From BOG-932 sp965276835 (GTDB lineage Bacteria; Pseudomonadota; Alphaproteobacteria; BOG-932; Roseiterribacteraceae), in NCBI GenBank assembly GCA_965276835.1, contig OZ255631.1, positions 3,906,001-3,970,000 on the forward strand: a DNA stretch of 64,000 bases, given 5' to 3'. Positions within the stretch are counted from its first letter, which is position 1, and each line of letters begins with the position of its first letter. The notes under the pieces are model-generated. The model was not told where the DNA came from, did not search any database, and saw only the letters and a list, made by a program, of their open reading frames with translations. Of this stretch, positions 17,697-26,942 are shown in pieces. Position numbers and translations under genes: made by a program.

Positions 17697-18724
17697 GCCG
17701 CCCATCTTGGGTGTGTCAGAACGCCAAGATTCACCAGGTTTTCAGGAATTTCACCAGACGCCACGGCGGCTATAGAGCGGAACGCACTCTCGGCAATGCC
17801 GCGATAGCATTCGTCGGTCCAGCACAGCGAATGCGGACTGACGATGACGTTATCCAATTGCAGGATCGGGTTGTCAGGCGCCACCGGTTCCTGTTCGAAG
17901 ACATCCAGTGCCGCACCGGCGATGCGGCCCTCGGACAGCGCTGCATAAAGCGCCGCCTCATCGACGATCTGCCCACGCCCGGTATTGATCAGATAGGCCG
18001 TCGGTTTCATCAGCCCGATCTCACGCGCGCCAATCAACCGTCGGCTTGCCGGAGTCAGCGGGGCATTGATACAGACGAAATCGGATTCCCGCAGCACCGT
18101 ATCGAGGTCGACCTCGCGCACGTTCAACGCAGCCGCCTCCTCGGGATGCCGGCGCGGCGAGGTCGCCAGATGCAGCATGTCGAGCGGCGCCAGCAGGCGG
18201 AAAGCCTCCTGTGCGATGCTGCCGAAACCGACCGAGCCGACCACCTTGCCGACCAGCCCCTCGCCCATGAAGCGCGTGCGTTCATGCCAGCGGTTGGTAC
18301 GGGTCAGCCGGTCCTTGATGAACAGCTTGTGCGACAGTGCCAGGATAAAGGTCAGGATCGTGGTTGCCACAGGCCGCCGGACCCCGTCGGGCGCGTTGGC
18401 GACCAGCACTCCGGCCCGGTCGCAAGCCGCGAGGTCGACATTGTCGTAACCGGCACCGAACCGCGCCAGCAGCTTCAGCCGGATATCGCCGCCGGCAAGG
18501 CTGGCCGCCGTCATTGCCGGGCGCAGCGACATGATCGCGTCGTAGGACTCGACATCGGCAGGTGTGATCTGGTCGTTCCAGCTCGCCAGAAATTCCCAAC
18601 TCAATCCTGGCACGGCATCCAGCACGGCAAAGGCGCGGCTGTCGAAGCCGGGACGGTCGCCGTCCGGCGAAAGGCAATCGCGGGTCAGGCCGAGGCGAAA
18701 GCCGGAAGAAAAGCTCATGCTCAT
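17681..18724 (-). CDS. D-2-hydroxyacid dehydrogenase, NAD-dependent
   Basis: This 347-residue protein of the D-isomer 2-hydroxyacid dehydrogenase family reduces 2-keto acids or oxidises D-2-hydroxy acids. The NAD-binding loop reads GSVGFGSIAQ, a slight variant of GxGxxG. The catalytic Arg is in ARFGAGYDNVD, the Glu in FEQEPV and the His in VSPHSLCW. NTGRGQIVDE is diagnostic. The start at 18724 gives a four-base ATGA overlap with the upstream amidohydrolase gene, pointing to translational coupling. An ATG five codons earlier also exists. Confidence 0.9.
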   Translation of the reverse strand: MSMSFSSGFRLGLTRDCLSPDGDRPGFDSRAFAVLDAVPGLSWEFLASWNDQITPADVESYDAIMSLRPAMTAASLAGGDIRLKLLARFGAGYDNVDLAACDRAGVLVANAPDGVRRPVATTILTFILALSHKLFIKDRLTRTNRWHERTRFMGEGLVGKVVGSVGFGSIAQEAFRLLAPLDMLHLATSPRRHPEEAAALNVREVDLDTVLRESDFVCINAPLTPASRRLIGAREIGLMKPTAYLINTGRGQIVDEAALYAALSEGRIAGAALDVFEQEPVAPDNPILQLDNVIVSPHSLCWTDECYRGIAESAFRSIAAVASGEIPENLVNLGVLTHPRWAAQISA

Positions 18725-19494
18725 ACGATTGTGGCCCATGCGAGCGTTAGAAGCCGCGCCATTCGTTCACCCCAGTCCTGCTGGCCGGCGCCGTCGCTGA
18801 TCAGGTCCTGGCGGATTTCGATTTCCGCGTAGGGCAGCCCGCGCCGCTCGGCATGGACGGGAATGGTGTAATCGCTTTCGTCGCTGACCGCGTAAGGCTC
18901 GTTGTCACCGACAACCAGTCCGCCCTCCTGCGCCAGCAGCCGCATCAGCGCCCGCCCCAGACGAGGGTCGCGGTTATAGAGCAGACCGACATGCCAAGGG
19001 CGCGAAACACCGCGATAGACCGGCGTAAAGCTGTGCACGGCGATCAACGCGGTCGGAATTGCGAGCGCCGCCCGCCGGTCGAGCTCGGCGGCTATTCGGC
19101 CGTGATAGGGGCGAAATATCGCATCGACCCGCCGTTCGGCATCGGCCGGCGACAGATCGCGATTACCCGGAATCTCCGTATCCTCGCTTATCGTCGCAAT
19201 CGACGTGGGAACTTCGGGCGAGCGATTGCAGTCGATGACCAACCGCGAATAGGTCTGCAGTATCGCAGGCACGGACAGGCGTTCGGCCATCCGGGTGGCG
19301 ACGTCGGCGGCGCCGATATCCCAGGCGATATGCCGCCGGCGCTCGGTTTCCGAAACCCCGAGGCTCCCCAGGCGGCGCGGGATCAGGCTGCCGGCGTGGT
19401 CGCAGACGATCAAGAACGGCGCATCGTTGGGTTCACCCAGCGTGACGCAGGCCGGCGGTTCGTCCGGGGCAAGAAATGGCTCGTGCTCGATCAT
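18721..19494 (-). CDS. N-formylglutamate amidohydrolase family protein
   Basis: This 257-residue metal-dependent amidohydrolase shows the family landmarks VCDHAGSLIPRRLG, HIAWDIGAADVA, SRLVIDCNRSP, LIAVHSFTPVY and HVGLLYNRD. In the histidine degradation pathway such enzymes split N-formylglutamate. Many homologues, including this type, lie outside hut operons and have other amide substrates. No hut gene is nearby. It is coupled to the dehydrogenase downstream and divergent from the sensor kinase. Confidence 0.88.
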   Translation of the reverse strand: MIEHEPFLAPDEPPACVTLGEPNDAPFLIVCDHAGSLIPRRLGSLGVSETERRRHIAWDIGAADVATRMAERLSVPAILQTYSRLVIDCNRSPEVPTSIATISEDTEIPGNRDLSPADAERRVDAIFRPYHGRIAAELDRRAALAIPTALIAVHSFTPVYRGVSRPWHVGLLYNRDPRLGRALMRLLAQEGGLVVGDNEPYAVSDESDYTIPVHAERRGLPYAEIEIRQDLISDGAGQQDWGERMARLLTLAWATIV

Positions 19495-19617
19495 CTTCGC
19501 TATGGATTGGCCTGCGCTTCTCAGTCTAACCTCAACACGTTAGAGGACAATTCCTTTGCGTTAAACCGTGGCTGAGGCCATGTTTGCGGAAAGATGCGTT
19601 GGCCGCCAGAGGCGTGA

Positions 19618-22047
19618 ATGAAGAATGAATTCTCGGCCGGCGATGGGGAAATGCGCGAACGCGTGAGAGCGTTCGATTGGTCGGCGACCGACCTTGGCCC
19701 GATCGACAGCTGGCCGCAAAGCCTGAAAACCGCCGTCGAACTGATGATGGCAACGCCACTGCCCATCGTGATGGTGTGGGGCGGCAAGCGGTTGATGATC
19801 TACAACGATCTCTATGCCGCGTTTGCCGGCAATCGGCACCCGCAGGCGCTCGGCGCGGCAGTCCGCGAAATTTGGCCAGAAATCACCGACATCAATGCCG
19901 GCATCATCGACAGGGTCCTGGCCGGCGAATCGATCACGCTCGAAGGTGAGAAGCGTGTTCTTTTCCGTAAGGATATGGCGGAAGAGGTGTGGATGAACCT
20001 GCACTACGCAACGGTCCGCGATGAAAGCGGCGCCGGCGTTGCGGCCATGATCACCGTCATCGAGACGAGCGAGAAACGGGCGATGGAGCATCAACTCAAA
20101 GCCCGCGAAAAGCTGTTCCGAACGATGGCGGAATCGATCCCGAACCATGCCTGGACCGGCGGTCCCGACGGCATGCTCGATTGGTTCAACCAGCGGGTCT
20201 ATGAATATACCGGCGCCAAACCGCCTGAGTTGAACGGAGAGCGCTGGAGCAGCGTCGTGCATCCTGACGACCTGCCCCGCGCGGGCGCGGCCTGGGTTCA
20301 GTCTCTCCGCGACGGCAGCCCGTACGAGGTCGAGTTCCGGCTGCGCCGCCGCGATGGCACCTATTGCTGGTTTCTGGCCCGTGCCCTGCCGGTCCGCGAC
20401 GAAGCCGGGCGGATCGTTCGCTGGGTCGGAACCAACACCGACATCAGCCGCCAGCGCGAGATCGAGGAGGCACAGCGCGCGCTGAACCGGACCCTGGAAA
20501 TGCGGCTGGCCGAACGGACGGCCGACCGGGACCGGATGTGGCGCCTGAGCCAAGATCTTATGATCGTGGTCAACGACACGCCGGAGGTCACGATCGTCGC
20601 CGTGAACCCCGCGTGGCAAAGGCTGCTGGGATGGACCGAGGCGGAGTTGCTGGGCCGCTCCGCGATCGATTTCATCCATCCCGACGATATGAGTCTCGCC
20701 CGCGGCACCTCCCGCCCATATATCGAGATGCTGTCGGTCGATGGGCGGCTGGTGCGCCGGTACGAGAATCGCTATCGCCACAAGGATGGCAGCTGGCGCT
20801 GGATTTCATGGACCGTGGTCGCCGACGACGACATTCTGCAAGGGGTCGGGCGCGACGTGACCGCCGACAAGGCTCACGCCGAGGCGCTGACCCTGGCGGA
20901 GGCGCAGCTTCGGCAGGCGCAGAAAATGGAAGCGGTCGGACAGCTGACCGGTGGCATCGCACACGATTTCAACAATATGCTCGCGGTCGTAATCGGCAGT
21001 CTGGGACTACTTAAGCGGCGGCTGGCGAAAGGCGACACGAACATAGCAGCCTTGGCTGAGAACGCGCTGGACGGCGCGACGCGCGCTGCATCGCTGACAC
21101 ATCGGCTGCTGGCCTTTTCCCGCCAGCAGCCTCTCAAGCTGGAAGCCATCGCGGCCAACCAGTTGGTTTCGGGCATGCTGGAACTGATGGTCCGGACGCT
21201 GGGTGAAACGATTCATGTCGAAACCGCCCTGGAGAACGGCCTATGGCAGGCACATACCGACCCGCACCAGCTTGAGAATGCGGTGCTGAACCTGGCGGTC
21301 AATGCACGCGACGCCATGCCCGACGGCGGCACGCTGACCGTTGAAACGGCGAATGTCGCAATCGGCGCGCGCGATACCGCAAGCCATCGCGGTGTGAAGC
21401 CTGGCCAATATGTTTTGATCGCGGTCCACGACACCGGGGGCGGCATGGAGCCGGAGGTCGCGGCCAAAGCCTTCGACCCGTTTTTCACCACCAAGGAGAT
21501 CGGCAAGGGAACGGGTCTGGGGCTCAGCCAAGTTTATGGCTTTGTCCAGCAATCGGGCGGGCATGTGACGATCGACAGCAGGCCGGCCCACGGGACGGCG
21601 GTCAGGCTCTATCTTCCGCGCTTCACCGGGGCAGCGGAGTCGATACGGGAAAAACCTGCACCGGCGGCGACCGGCGCCCCCGCCACCGTCGCTATTCTTA
21701 TCGTGGAGGATGAGGCCGCAGTCCGACGGTCGACCGCGGACGCGCTGACCGAACTGGGTTATCGCGCGCTGCAGGCCGACTCGGCCGCATCCGCCCTGAA
21801 AACACTGGAGGCACATCCGGAAATCGCCATCCTGTTCACCGATATCGTGATGCCGGAGATTGACGGCGCGCGATTGGCAGAATTGGCGAAACTGCAAAGG
21901 CCGGATCTCAAGGTGCTATTCACCACCGGACACACACGCGACACGGTCATTCGCGACGAACCGCTGGATCCCGGCGCAAACCTGATCGCAAAACCGTTCA
22001 CGATCGAGCAGTTGGCGGCCAAACTGGGCGAAGTCCTGGCAAGCTAG
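19618..22047 (+). CDS. PAS-domain hybrid sensor histidine kinase with receiver domain
   Basis: This 809-residue protein has no membrane helices, so it is a cytoplasmic sensor. In order it has an N-terminal PAS-like domain (FDWSATDLGPIDSWP, about 15-150), two further PAS/PAC units (about 160-285 and 300-420; ERWSSVVHPDDLPRA and DFIHPDDMSLA), a HisKA domain with His449 (GGIAHDFNN), and an HATPase domain (NLAVNARDAMPDGG, DPFFTTKEIGKGTGLGL). A C-terminal receiver begins ILIVEDE with phospho-acceptor Asp742 (FTDIVMPE). PAS units may bind flavin, haem or ligands; none can be assigned here. No separate response regulator is adjacent, so its output is unknown. Confidence 0.93.
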   Translation: MKNEFSAGDGEMRERVRAFDWSATDLGPIDSWPQSLKTAVELMMATPLPIVMVWGGKRLMIYNDLYAAFAGNRHPQALGAAVREIWPEITDINAGIIDRVLAGESITLEGEKRVLFRKDMAEEVWMNLHYATVRDESGAGVAAMITVIETSEKRAMEHQLKAREKLFRTMAESIPNHAWTGGPDGMLDWFNQRVYEYTGAKPPELNGERWSSVVHPDDLPRAGAAWVQSLRDGSPYEVEFRLRRRDGTYCWFLARALPVRDEAGRIVRWVGTNTDISRQREIEEAQRALNRTLEMRLAERTADRDRMWRLSQDLMIVVNDTPEVTIVAVNPAWQRLLGWTEAELLGRSAIDFIHPDDMSLARGTSRPYIEMLSVDGRLVRRYENRYRHKDGSWRWISWTVVADDDILQGVGRDVTADKAHAEALTLAEAQLRQAQKMEAVGQLTGGIAHDFNNMLAVVIGSLGLLKRRLAKGDTNIAALAENALDGATRAASLTHRLLAFSRQQPLKLEAIAANQLVSGMLELMVRTLGETIHVETALENGLWQAHTDPHQLENAVLNLAVNARDAMPDGGTLTVETANVAIGARDTASHRGVKPGQYVLIAVHDTGGGMEPEVAAKAFDPFFTTKEIGKGTGLGLSQVYGFVQQSGGHVTIDSRPAHGTAVRLYLPRFTGAAESIREKPAPAATGAPATVAILIVEDEAAVRRSTADALTELGYRALQADSAASALKTLEAHPEIAILFTDIVMPEIDGARLAELAKLQRPDLKVLFTTGHTRDTVIRDEPLDPGANLIAKPFTIEQLAAKLGEVLAS

Positions 22048-22174
22048 ACGACCAGAATCTCGGGCCGGGTGCGGCGATTTCCTTCGCAACATTGAAAAAT
22101 AGGCGCATTTCTGGCAGCAAGCCGCTCCAGCCAGTCTTCATGCCGGACGATGTGGGCAGGCAACCAGGATTTCG

Positions 22175-23056
22175 ATGACACAGTCGCAGAGCATTTCGAC
22201 GGCAGACCAGGAATTGCGCGGCACGCAACGCGACGATGCCGCCCCGCCCCAGCCGCCATCCATGGCCCAGCATTTAAAGTTGGCCCGGACGGACGTCGTC
22301 GTCAGCCTGACAAGCTGGCGCATGTGGGTGCTGCTTGGCATAAACGATATCCGCCAGCGTTATCGCCGGTCGCGCCTGGGACAGTTCTGGATCACGATGG
22401 CGATGGCCACGACGATCGGCACCCTGGGCATTCTGTACGCCTATTTTTTCCATATGCCGCTGGCGCAGTATCTGCCCTATCTCGGCGCAAGTTTCGTGAT
22501 CTGGAGCCTGATTTCGACCATCGTCCTCGACGCATGCACGGTCTTCATCAGCGCGGAAAGCTTTATGCGGCAAGTGCCGCTGCCGAAAAGCGTGTTTGTC
22601 TACAGGATGCTGGTCCGCAATCTGATCATCTTTCTTCATAACGTCATCATCCTGCCGCCTCTGTTCCTGATTTTCCGCGTGCCCATCGGCTGGACCTTCC
22701 CGCTCGCGGTTGCCGGGTTGTTCATGATCGCGCTGAACGGCGTGTGGATCGGGCTTTTCCTGGGAACGATTTGCGCCCGATTCCGCGACTTGCCGCAGAT
22801 CATCGCCAGCCTCGTTCAGGTGGCGTTTTATTTGACCCCTGTCATGTGGCGACCGAAACAGCTTCCGGAATGGGCCCTCCAATGGGCAGCCTTCAACCCG
22901 TTCCAGGCTTTTCTCGAAATCGTGCGCGACCCGCTGCTGGGTTTGCCGACCCCGCAGATCGATTGGATCGTGGCCGCCGCGGTTACGGTCATCGGTTTCG
23001 CCGGAACGACTTTCGTCTTCGCGCGATTCCGCGCGCGCATCATCTATTGGCTGTGA
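22175..23056 (+). CDS. ABC-2 type polysaccharide exporter permease (Wzm-like)
   Basis: This 293-residue inner-membrane protein has about six transmembrane helices. The cytoplasmic N-terminal stretch INDIRQRYRRSRLGQFWITM is typical of Wzm/TagG permeases that flip lipid-linked O-antigen, capsule or teichoic acid. FYLTPVMW and NPFQAFLEIVRDPLLG are also family traits. The ATPase subunit starts seven bases downstream, so the two form one transporter. The glycosyltransferase row that follows suggests its substrate is a surface polysaccharide. Confidence 0.92.
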   Translation: MTQSQSISTADQELRGTQRDDAAPPQPPSMAQHLKLARTDVVVSLTSWRMWVLLGINDIRQRYRRSRLGQFWITMAMATTIGTLGILYAYFFHMPLAQYLPYLGASFVIWSLISTIVLDACTVFISAESFMRQVPLPKSVFVYRMLVRNLIIFLHNVIILPPLFLIFRVPIGWTFPLAVAGLFMIALNGVWIGLFLGTICARFRDLPQIIASLVQVAFYLTPVMWRPKQLPEWALQWAAFNPFQAFLEIVRDPLLGLPTPQIDWIVAAAVTVIGFAGTTFVFARFRARIIYWL

Positions 23057-23063
23057 TCCCGTA

Positions 23064-23810
23064 ATGGCATCCATCACGCTCGACCGGATCACCGTCGACT
23101 TCCCGATATACAATGCCGCGCGGCGGTCGCTGAAATCCGAACTGTTCCGGCGCACCGCTGGCGGTCATATCGAATCCGGGGACGACAGCCGCCTGTCGGT
23201 GATGGCGCTGCGAGATGTCAGCCTGACGCTGAAAGACGGCGACAGGCTGGGACTCGTAGGCCGTAACGGCGCGGGCAAGTCGACCATGCTGCGCGTCATG
23301 TCGGGCGTCTACGAGCCGCCGATCGGCCGCGCGGAAATAAAGGGGACGATGTCGTCGCTGACCGACATCATGATGGGGATGGATCCCGAAGCGACTGGAT
23401 ATGAAAACATCCTGCTACGCAGCATCTTCATGGGAACGTCGGTCAAGCAGGCCCATGCGAGCATTCCCGAGATCGAGGAGTTCACAGGTCTGGGCAACTT
23501 CCTGAAGCTGCCGATGCGCACCTATTCCAGCGGCATGACCGTGCGCCTTGCGTTCGCCATCAGCACGGCGATCACGCCGGAAATCCTGATCATGGACGAG
23601 CTGATCGGCGCCGGCGACGCCACGTTCTTCCACAAGGCCGAGGCTCGGCTGACGGGGCTGATCGGCCGGACCCGCATCCTGGTGATCGCATCGCATGTGG
23701 ACGATATGTTGCGCCGGCTGTGCAACATAGCCGCGCTGCTGGATGAAGGGCGCCTATGCATGGTCGGGCCGGTGGATGAAGTCCTGGCTGCCTATCGCAA
23801 GCTGACCTGA
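23064..23810 (+). CDS. ABC polysaccharide exporter ATPase (Wzt-like), intact motifs
   Basis: This 248-residue nucleotide-binding subunit pairs with the upstream permease. Walker A GRNGAGKST starts at residue 66. The signature is the YSSGM type usual in Wzt/KpsT (TYSSGMTVRLAFA). Walker B is EILIMDE, and the switch His lies in IASHVDDM. It ends soon after the core domain, so it lacks the C-terminal carbohydrate-binding domain of the Wzt proteins that recognise capped O-antigen. All catalytic motifs are intact, unlike the KpsT-like protein encoded at 57050-57691. Confidence 0.94.
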   Translation: MASITLDRITVDFPIYNAARRSLKSELFRRTAGGHIESGDDSRLSVMALRDVSLTLKDGDRLGLVGRNGAGKSTMLRVMSGVYEPPIGRAEIKGTMSSLTDIMMGMDPEATGYENILLRSIFMGTSVKQAHASIPEIEEFTGLGNFLKLPMRTYSSGMTVRLAFAISTAITPEILIMDELIGAGDATFFHKAEARLTGLIGRTRILVIASHVDDMLRRLCNIAALLDEGRLCMVGPVDEVLAAYRKLT

Positions 23811-23988
23811 ACCGCGCCGAGACAGCCGTTCAAAATCTTGATCGCCCGAACGCGAGCGACTATCGTGCGCCGAGCTGCGCTAAACGGGTCCGCGGCGGGA
23901 AGATTTTTCAGCTATATTGTCCCTCGAAGCAAACTGACCGAACCTCCGAAAAATTCATCAAGATAAGCGAGCAAAGCGTCAGATAGTC

Positions 23989-25650
23989 ATGAGGTTTCTT
24001 CTTCACTCTAGTTTCAATGCCGCCTCGGTCCGGGACAATTTAGGCAAACCCGCTTATAGTTATTACTTCGTCTTGAAGACATTCCAGCCGGCGTTCGAAC
24101 AGCTGGGCACCGTGACGCTGGTGGAGCGGCCGGAAGAGGAAGTCGACCCTATCTATGAAGCATGCGCCGCGCAGGGCGAACCCTGTGTCTTCGTCTCGTT
24201 TTCGCCGCCGAACGCGGCCCCGCTTACCCTCAAATGCCCGACGATCGTGCTTTTCGCCTGGGAATTCAGCACCATTCCCGACGGGGCTTGGCCCAACGCT
24301 GCCCCGAGCGACGACTGGCGCTATGTTCTCGAACGTCTGGGGGCCGCCATTTCGCTGTCGCGCCACACCGCAGCGGTCGTGAAGCGCACGATAGGCGCCG
24401 ATTTCCCGATCTTCCCCATCCCGACGCCGATCTGGGACCGGCGCCCCCATCTGAAGGCACTTGCAACGCCGATCGTCGATGGCTGGATGCAGACGCGCGG
24501 CGAAATCGTCGATTCGCGCGACTACGCCTTATCGCCGGAACTGACCTGCGCGCCCGGCTTCCCCCCGTCCCCCGTGGAGACACCGGCGCTGACGGTCTTG
24601 GCAGAACCACCCGAACCCGCAGCAGTGACGCCGGAAGGCGAGCCGACGTCACCCGCAGCGACCGATCCGGTATCTGCTGAAGCCATGCCGGAAATCTTCG
24701 TGCCGCGACAAAGCCGAGGCGCCCGCCGCCGGCTGGCGATTACCAAGCGTTATATCATGCTGTGGTACGACGAGGCGGTTCGCGACCTGTTGCCGGGGTT
24801 CGTGTCCGGCTCCATCGCCGCAATCGGCAGGGGCGTCGTGTTCGTCTATCGCCGTCTCAGCGGTTGGCAGCCGCCACCACCGCCACCGCCGCCACCGCCA
24901 CCGCCACCTTTGCTGCGCGTCGCGCTGCACGGTGTCGTTTACACGTCGATGTTCAACCCGACCGACGGCCGCAAGAACTGGCACGACATCGTCACAGCCT
25001 TCTGCTGGGCCTTCCGCGATATGGAAGACGCGACTTTGGTGATGAAGTTTGTCAGGGGTACGGCTCGGGATCACCGGGCCGAACTGTTCCTGCTGCTCTC
25101 GCGGCTGGCGCCTTATAAATGCCGCGTGATCACAATGGACGGTTTCCTGGAAGACCCGGATTATGACGCCTTGATTGCAGGAAGCAGCTTCTACATCAAC
25201 GCTTCCCGGTGCGAGGGGCTGTGTATGCCGTTGATGGAGTTCATGAGCGCCGGCCGGCCGGTGATCGCGCCCCGCCATACGGCGATGGCCGACTATATCG
25301 GCGAGAACGTCGCCTTCATCGTCGGGTCTTCGCCCGAACACAATATTTGGCCCGACGATCCGCGCCACCATTACACGACTATGCGCGAACGCATCCATTG
25401 GGACACGCTCGTCGCCGCCTTCGCGGAAAGCTATCGGGTCGCGAAGCAGGATCCCGCGCACTATGCCGAGATGGGGCGCAACGCGGCCGAGACCATGCGG
25501 CTGTATTGTTCCGATGCCCTCGTGCGGGAAAAGCTCAGCATTGCGATTGACGCGGCGCTGGCCGTCGCGCGGGAGCGCGCCGCGGCCCAGGCCGAACTGG
25601 ACCGGATCGCGGCGCAGCAAGCGGCCCTCGAGGTCACGGAGACGGCATGA
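23989..25650 (+). CDS. glycosyltransferase (GT4-like) with polyproline insertion
   Basis: This 553-residue protein appears to have a GT-B fold. The N-terminal part (YSYYFVLKTFQPAFEQL, LFAWEFSTIP) and C-terminal part (MFNPTDGRKNWHDI, FYINASRCEGLCMPLMEFMS) align by eye with the next gene's product, indicating duplication. Between the halves, residues about 175-307 hold an insertion absent from the paralogue: a Pro/Ala/Glu-rich stretch, a basic segment with hydrophobic patches (LPGFVSGSIAAIGRGVVFVY) and 13 consecutive prolines. SRCEGLCMPLMEFMSAG is the acceptor/donor-site Glu region of retaining transferases. The last four bases overlap the next gene. The sugar is unknown. Confidence 0.82.
   Translation: MRFLLHSSFNAASVRDNLGKPAYSYYFVLKTFQPAFEQLGTVTLVERPEEEVDPIYEACAAQGEPCVFVSFSPPNAAPLTLKCPTIVLFAWEFSTIPDGAWPNAAPSDDWRYVLERLGAAISLSRHTAAVVKRTIGADFPIFPIPTPIWDRRPHLKALATPIVDGWMQTRGEIVDSRDYALSPELTCAPGFPPSPVETPALTVLAEPPEPAAVTPEGEPTSPAATDPVSAEAMPEIFVPRQSRGARRRLAITKRYIMLWYDEAVRDLLPGFVSGSIAAIGRGVVFVYRRLSGWQPPPPPPPPPPPPPLLRVALHGVVYTSMFNPTDGRKNWHDIVTAFCWAFRDMEDATLVMKFVRGTARDHRAELFLLLSRLAPYKCRVITMDGFLEDPDYDALIAGSSFYINASRCEGLCMPLMEFMSAGRPVIAPRHTAMADYIGENVAFIVGSSPEHNIWPDDPRHHYTTMRERIHWDTLVAAFAESYRVAKQDPAHYAEMGRNAAETMRLYCSDALVREKLSIAIDAALAVARERAAAQAELDRIAAQQAALEVTETA
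24871..24909 (+). repeat. CCR triplet repeat encoding 13 prolines
   Basis: Thirteen successive Pro codons (CCG, CCA, one CCT) form a 39-base near-repeat inside the glycosyltransferase gene, at residues 295-307. Triplet slippage here would change linker length without breaking the frame. Confidence 0.85.
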
Positions 25651-26942
25651 TCGTCATCGTCTATTCCGAGACCTATCGTGGAGTCCTGGGTAAGCAGCTC
25701 GGCGAATCCGAATATAGCTACTACTTCGTGCTTAAAGAATTCCGGCCGGTGCTGGAACGTATGGGAATCGTCGTCGCCATTGCCGATCCGGCGCATGAGG
25801 TGGACGCGATCCGCCGCGGCGCAGCGGCGCATGGCGAAGACACGATTTTCCTATCGTTCGCGCCGCCGCACCAGACGGTGATCGACCTCGATTGCCCGAC
25901 CGTGCCGATCTTTGCCTGGGAATTCGATACGATACCGACCGAGATATGGGGAAACGAGCCGCGCAACGATTGGCGGGTGACACTCGGCAGGCTTGGCCGC
26001 GGCATTACCCACTCCAGTTTTAGCGTGGCGACAGTCAAAGCTGTCATGGGCGCGGACTTTCCGATCGTGGCGATCCCCGCGCCGGTCTGGGACCGCTTCG
26101 ACGCGTTGCGCCGGAAAATTCCCGCACTGCCGGTTTGTCCAGGCGTCGACCTCAGAATCGCCGGCACGGTCGTGGACACGGCGTCGCCGGATTTCGATGC
26201 GGCACGCCGGATCTTGCCGGAACCGGCCGATGTGTCGATCCACCTTACAGGCGTGATTTACTGCTCCGTGTTCAATTCGCAGGATGGACGCAAAAACTGG
26301 CACGACATGATGTGCGGCTTTTGCCTGGAGTTCCGCGACGATCCGGATGCGACCTTGATATTCAAGCTGACCCATCACGACCCGGTCGTGGCGTATGAAT
26401 GGGTCTTGGAAACGCTTTACCGCCTGTCGCCGCACAAATGCCGGGTTGTGGTGATACAGGGTTATCTTGAGGACGAAGACTACGAGAAGATGGTCGGGGC
26501 AACCACCTATGCGGTCAACGCCTCAGCCGGTGAAGGACAATGTCTGCCGCTGATGGAATTCATGTCGGCGGGAAAACCTTCGATTGCACCGCGCCATACG
26601 GCGTTGCTGGATTATCTGACGGACGACAACAACTTTCCGGTGGCAACCAGCCTGGAGCCCGGACAGTGGCCGCATGATATCCGGCAGAGTTTCAGTACCC
26701 GACGGCATCGCATCGATTTCGGCTCACTGACGCGGGCCTACCGGGACAGCTACACCGTGGCCAAGACCGACCCGGACCGCTATCGGCATATGTCTGAAAG
26801 CGCCAATCGCGACTTAAAGGCCTTCTGTTCCCAGGATTTGGTGGAGCGCAAACTCAGGGATTTTCTGCGCATGCCGGTTGAATCCACGCGGAGCGCGATC
26901 GCCGGCAACGTGCGCGCAGCGGAAGTCTCCAACGCGGGATGA
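25647..26942 (+). CDS. glycosyltransferase (GT4-like), paralogue of the upstream gene
   Basis: This 431-residue protein shares much of its length with the preceding product: YSYYFVLKEFRPVLERM, FAWEFDTIPTEIWG, SVFNSQDGRKNWHDM and NASAGEGQCLPLMEFMSAG. It lacks the 130-residue polyproline insertion. It overlaps both neighbours by four bases (ATGA), so the row is translationally coupled. The conserved Glu in the EGQCLPLMEFMSAG region marks the donor-sugar site of GT-B retaining enzymes. Its probable role is adding one sugar to the exported glycan. Confidence 0.85.
   Translation: MIVIVYSETYRGVLGKQLGESEYSYYFVLKEFRPVLERMGIVVAIADPAHEVDAIRRGAAAHGEDTIFLSFAPPHQTVIDLDCPTVPIFAWEFDTIPTEIWGNEPRNDWRVTLGRLGRGITHSSFSVATVKAVMGADFPIVAIPAPVWDRFDALRRKIPALPVCPGVDLRIAGTVVDTASPDFDAARRILPEPADVSIHLTGVIYCSVFNSQDGRKNWHDMMCGFCLEFRDDPDATLIFKLTHHDPVVAYEWVLETLYRLSPHKCRVVVIQGYLEDEDYEKMVGATTYAVNASAGEGQCLPLMEFMSAGKPSIAPRHTALLDYLTDDNNFPVATSLEPGQWPHDIRQSFSTRRHRIDFGSLTRAYRDSYTVAKTDPDRYRHMSESANRDLKAFCSQDLVERKLRDFLRMPVESTRSAIAGNVRAAEVSNAG

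Noticed and set aside
19561..20781. 406-codon minus-strand open frame over the hybrid kinase gene
   Set aside because: The plus-strand frame encodes complete PAS domains here; the antisense product has no recognisable feature.
24871..24909. CCR repeat as a CRISPR or noncoding tandem array
   Set aside because: It is in frame inside a glycosyltransferase gene and encodes a proline run; there are no spacers.
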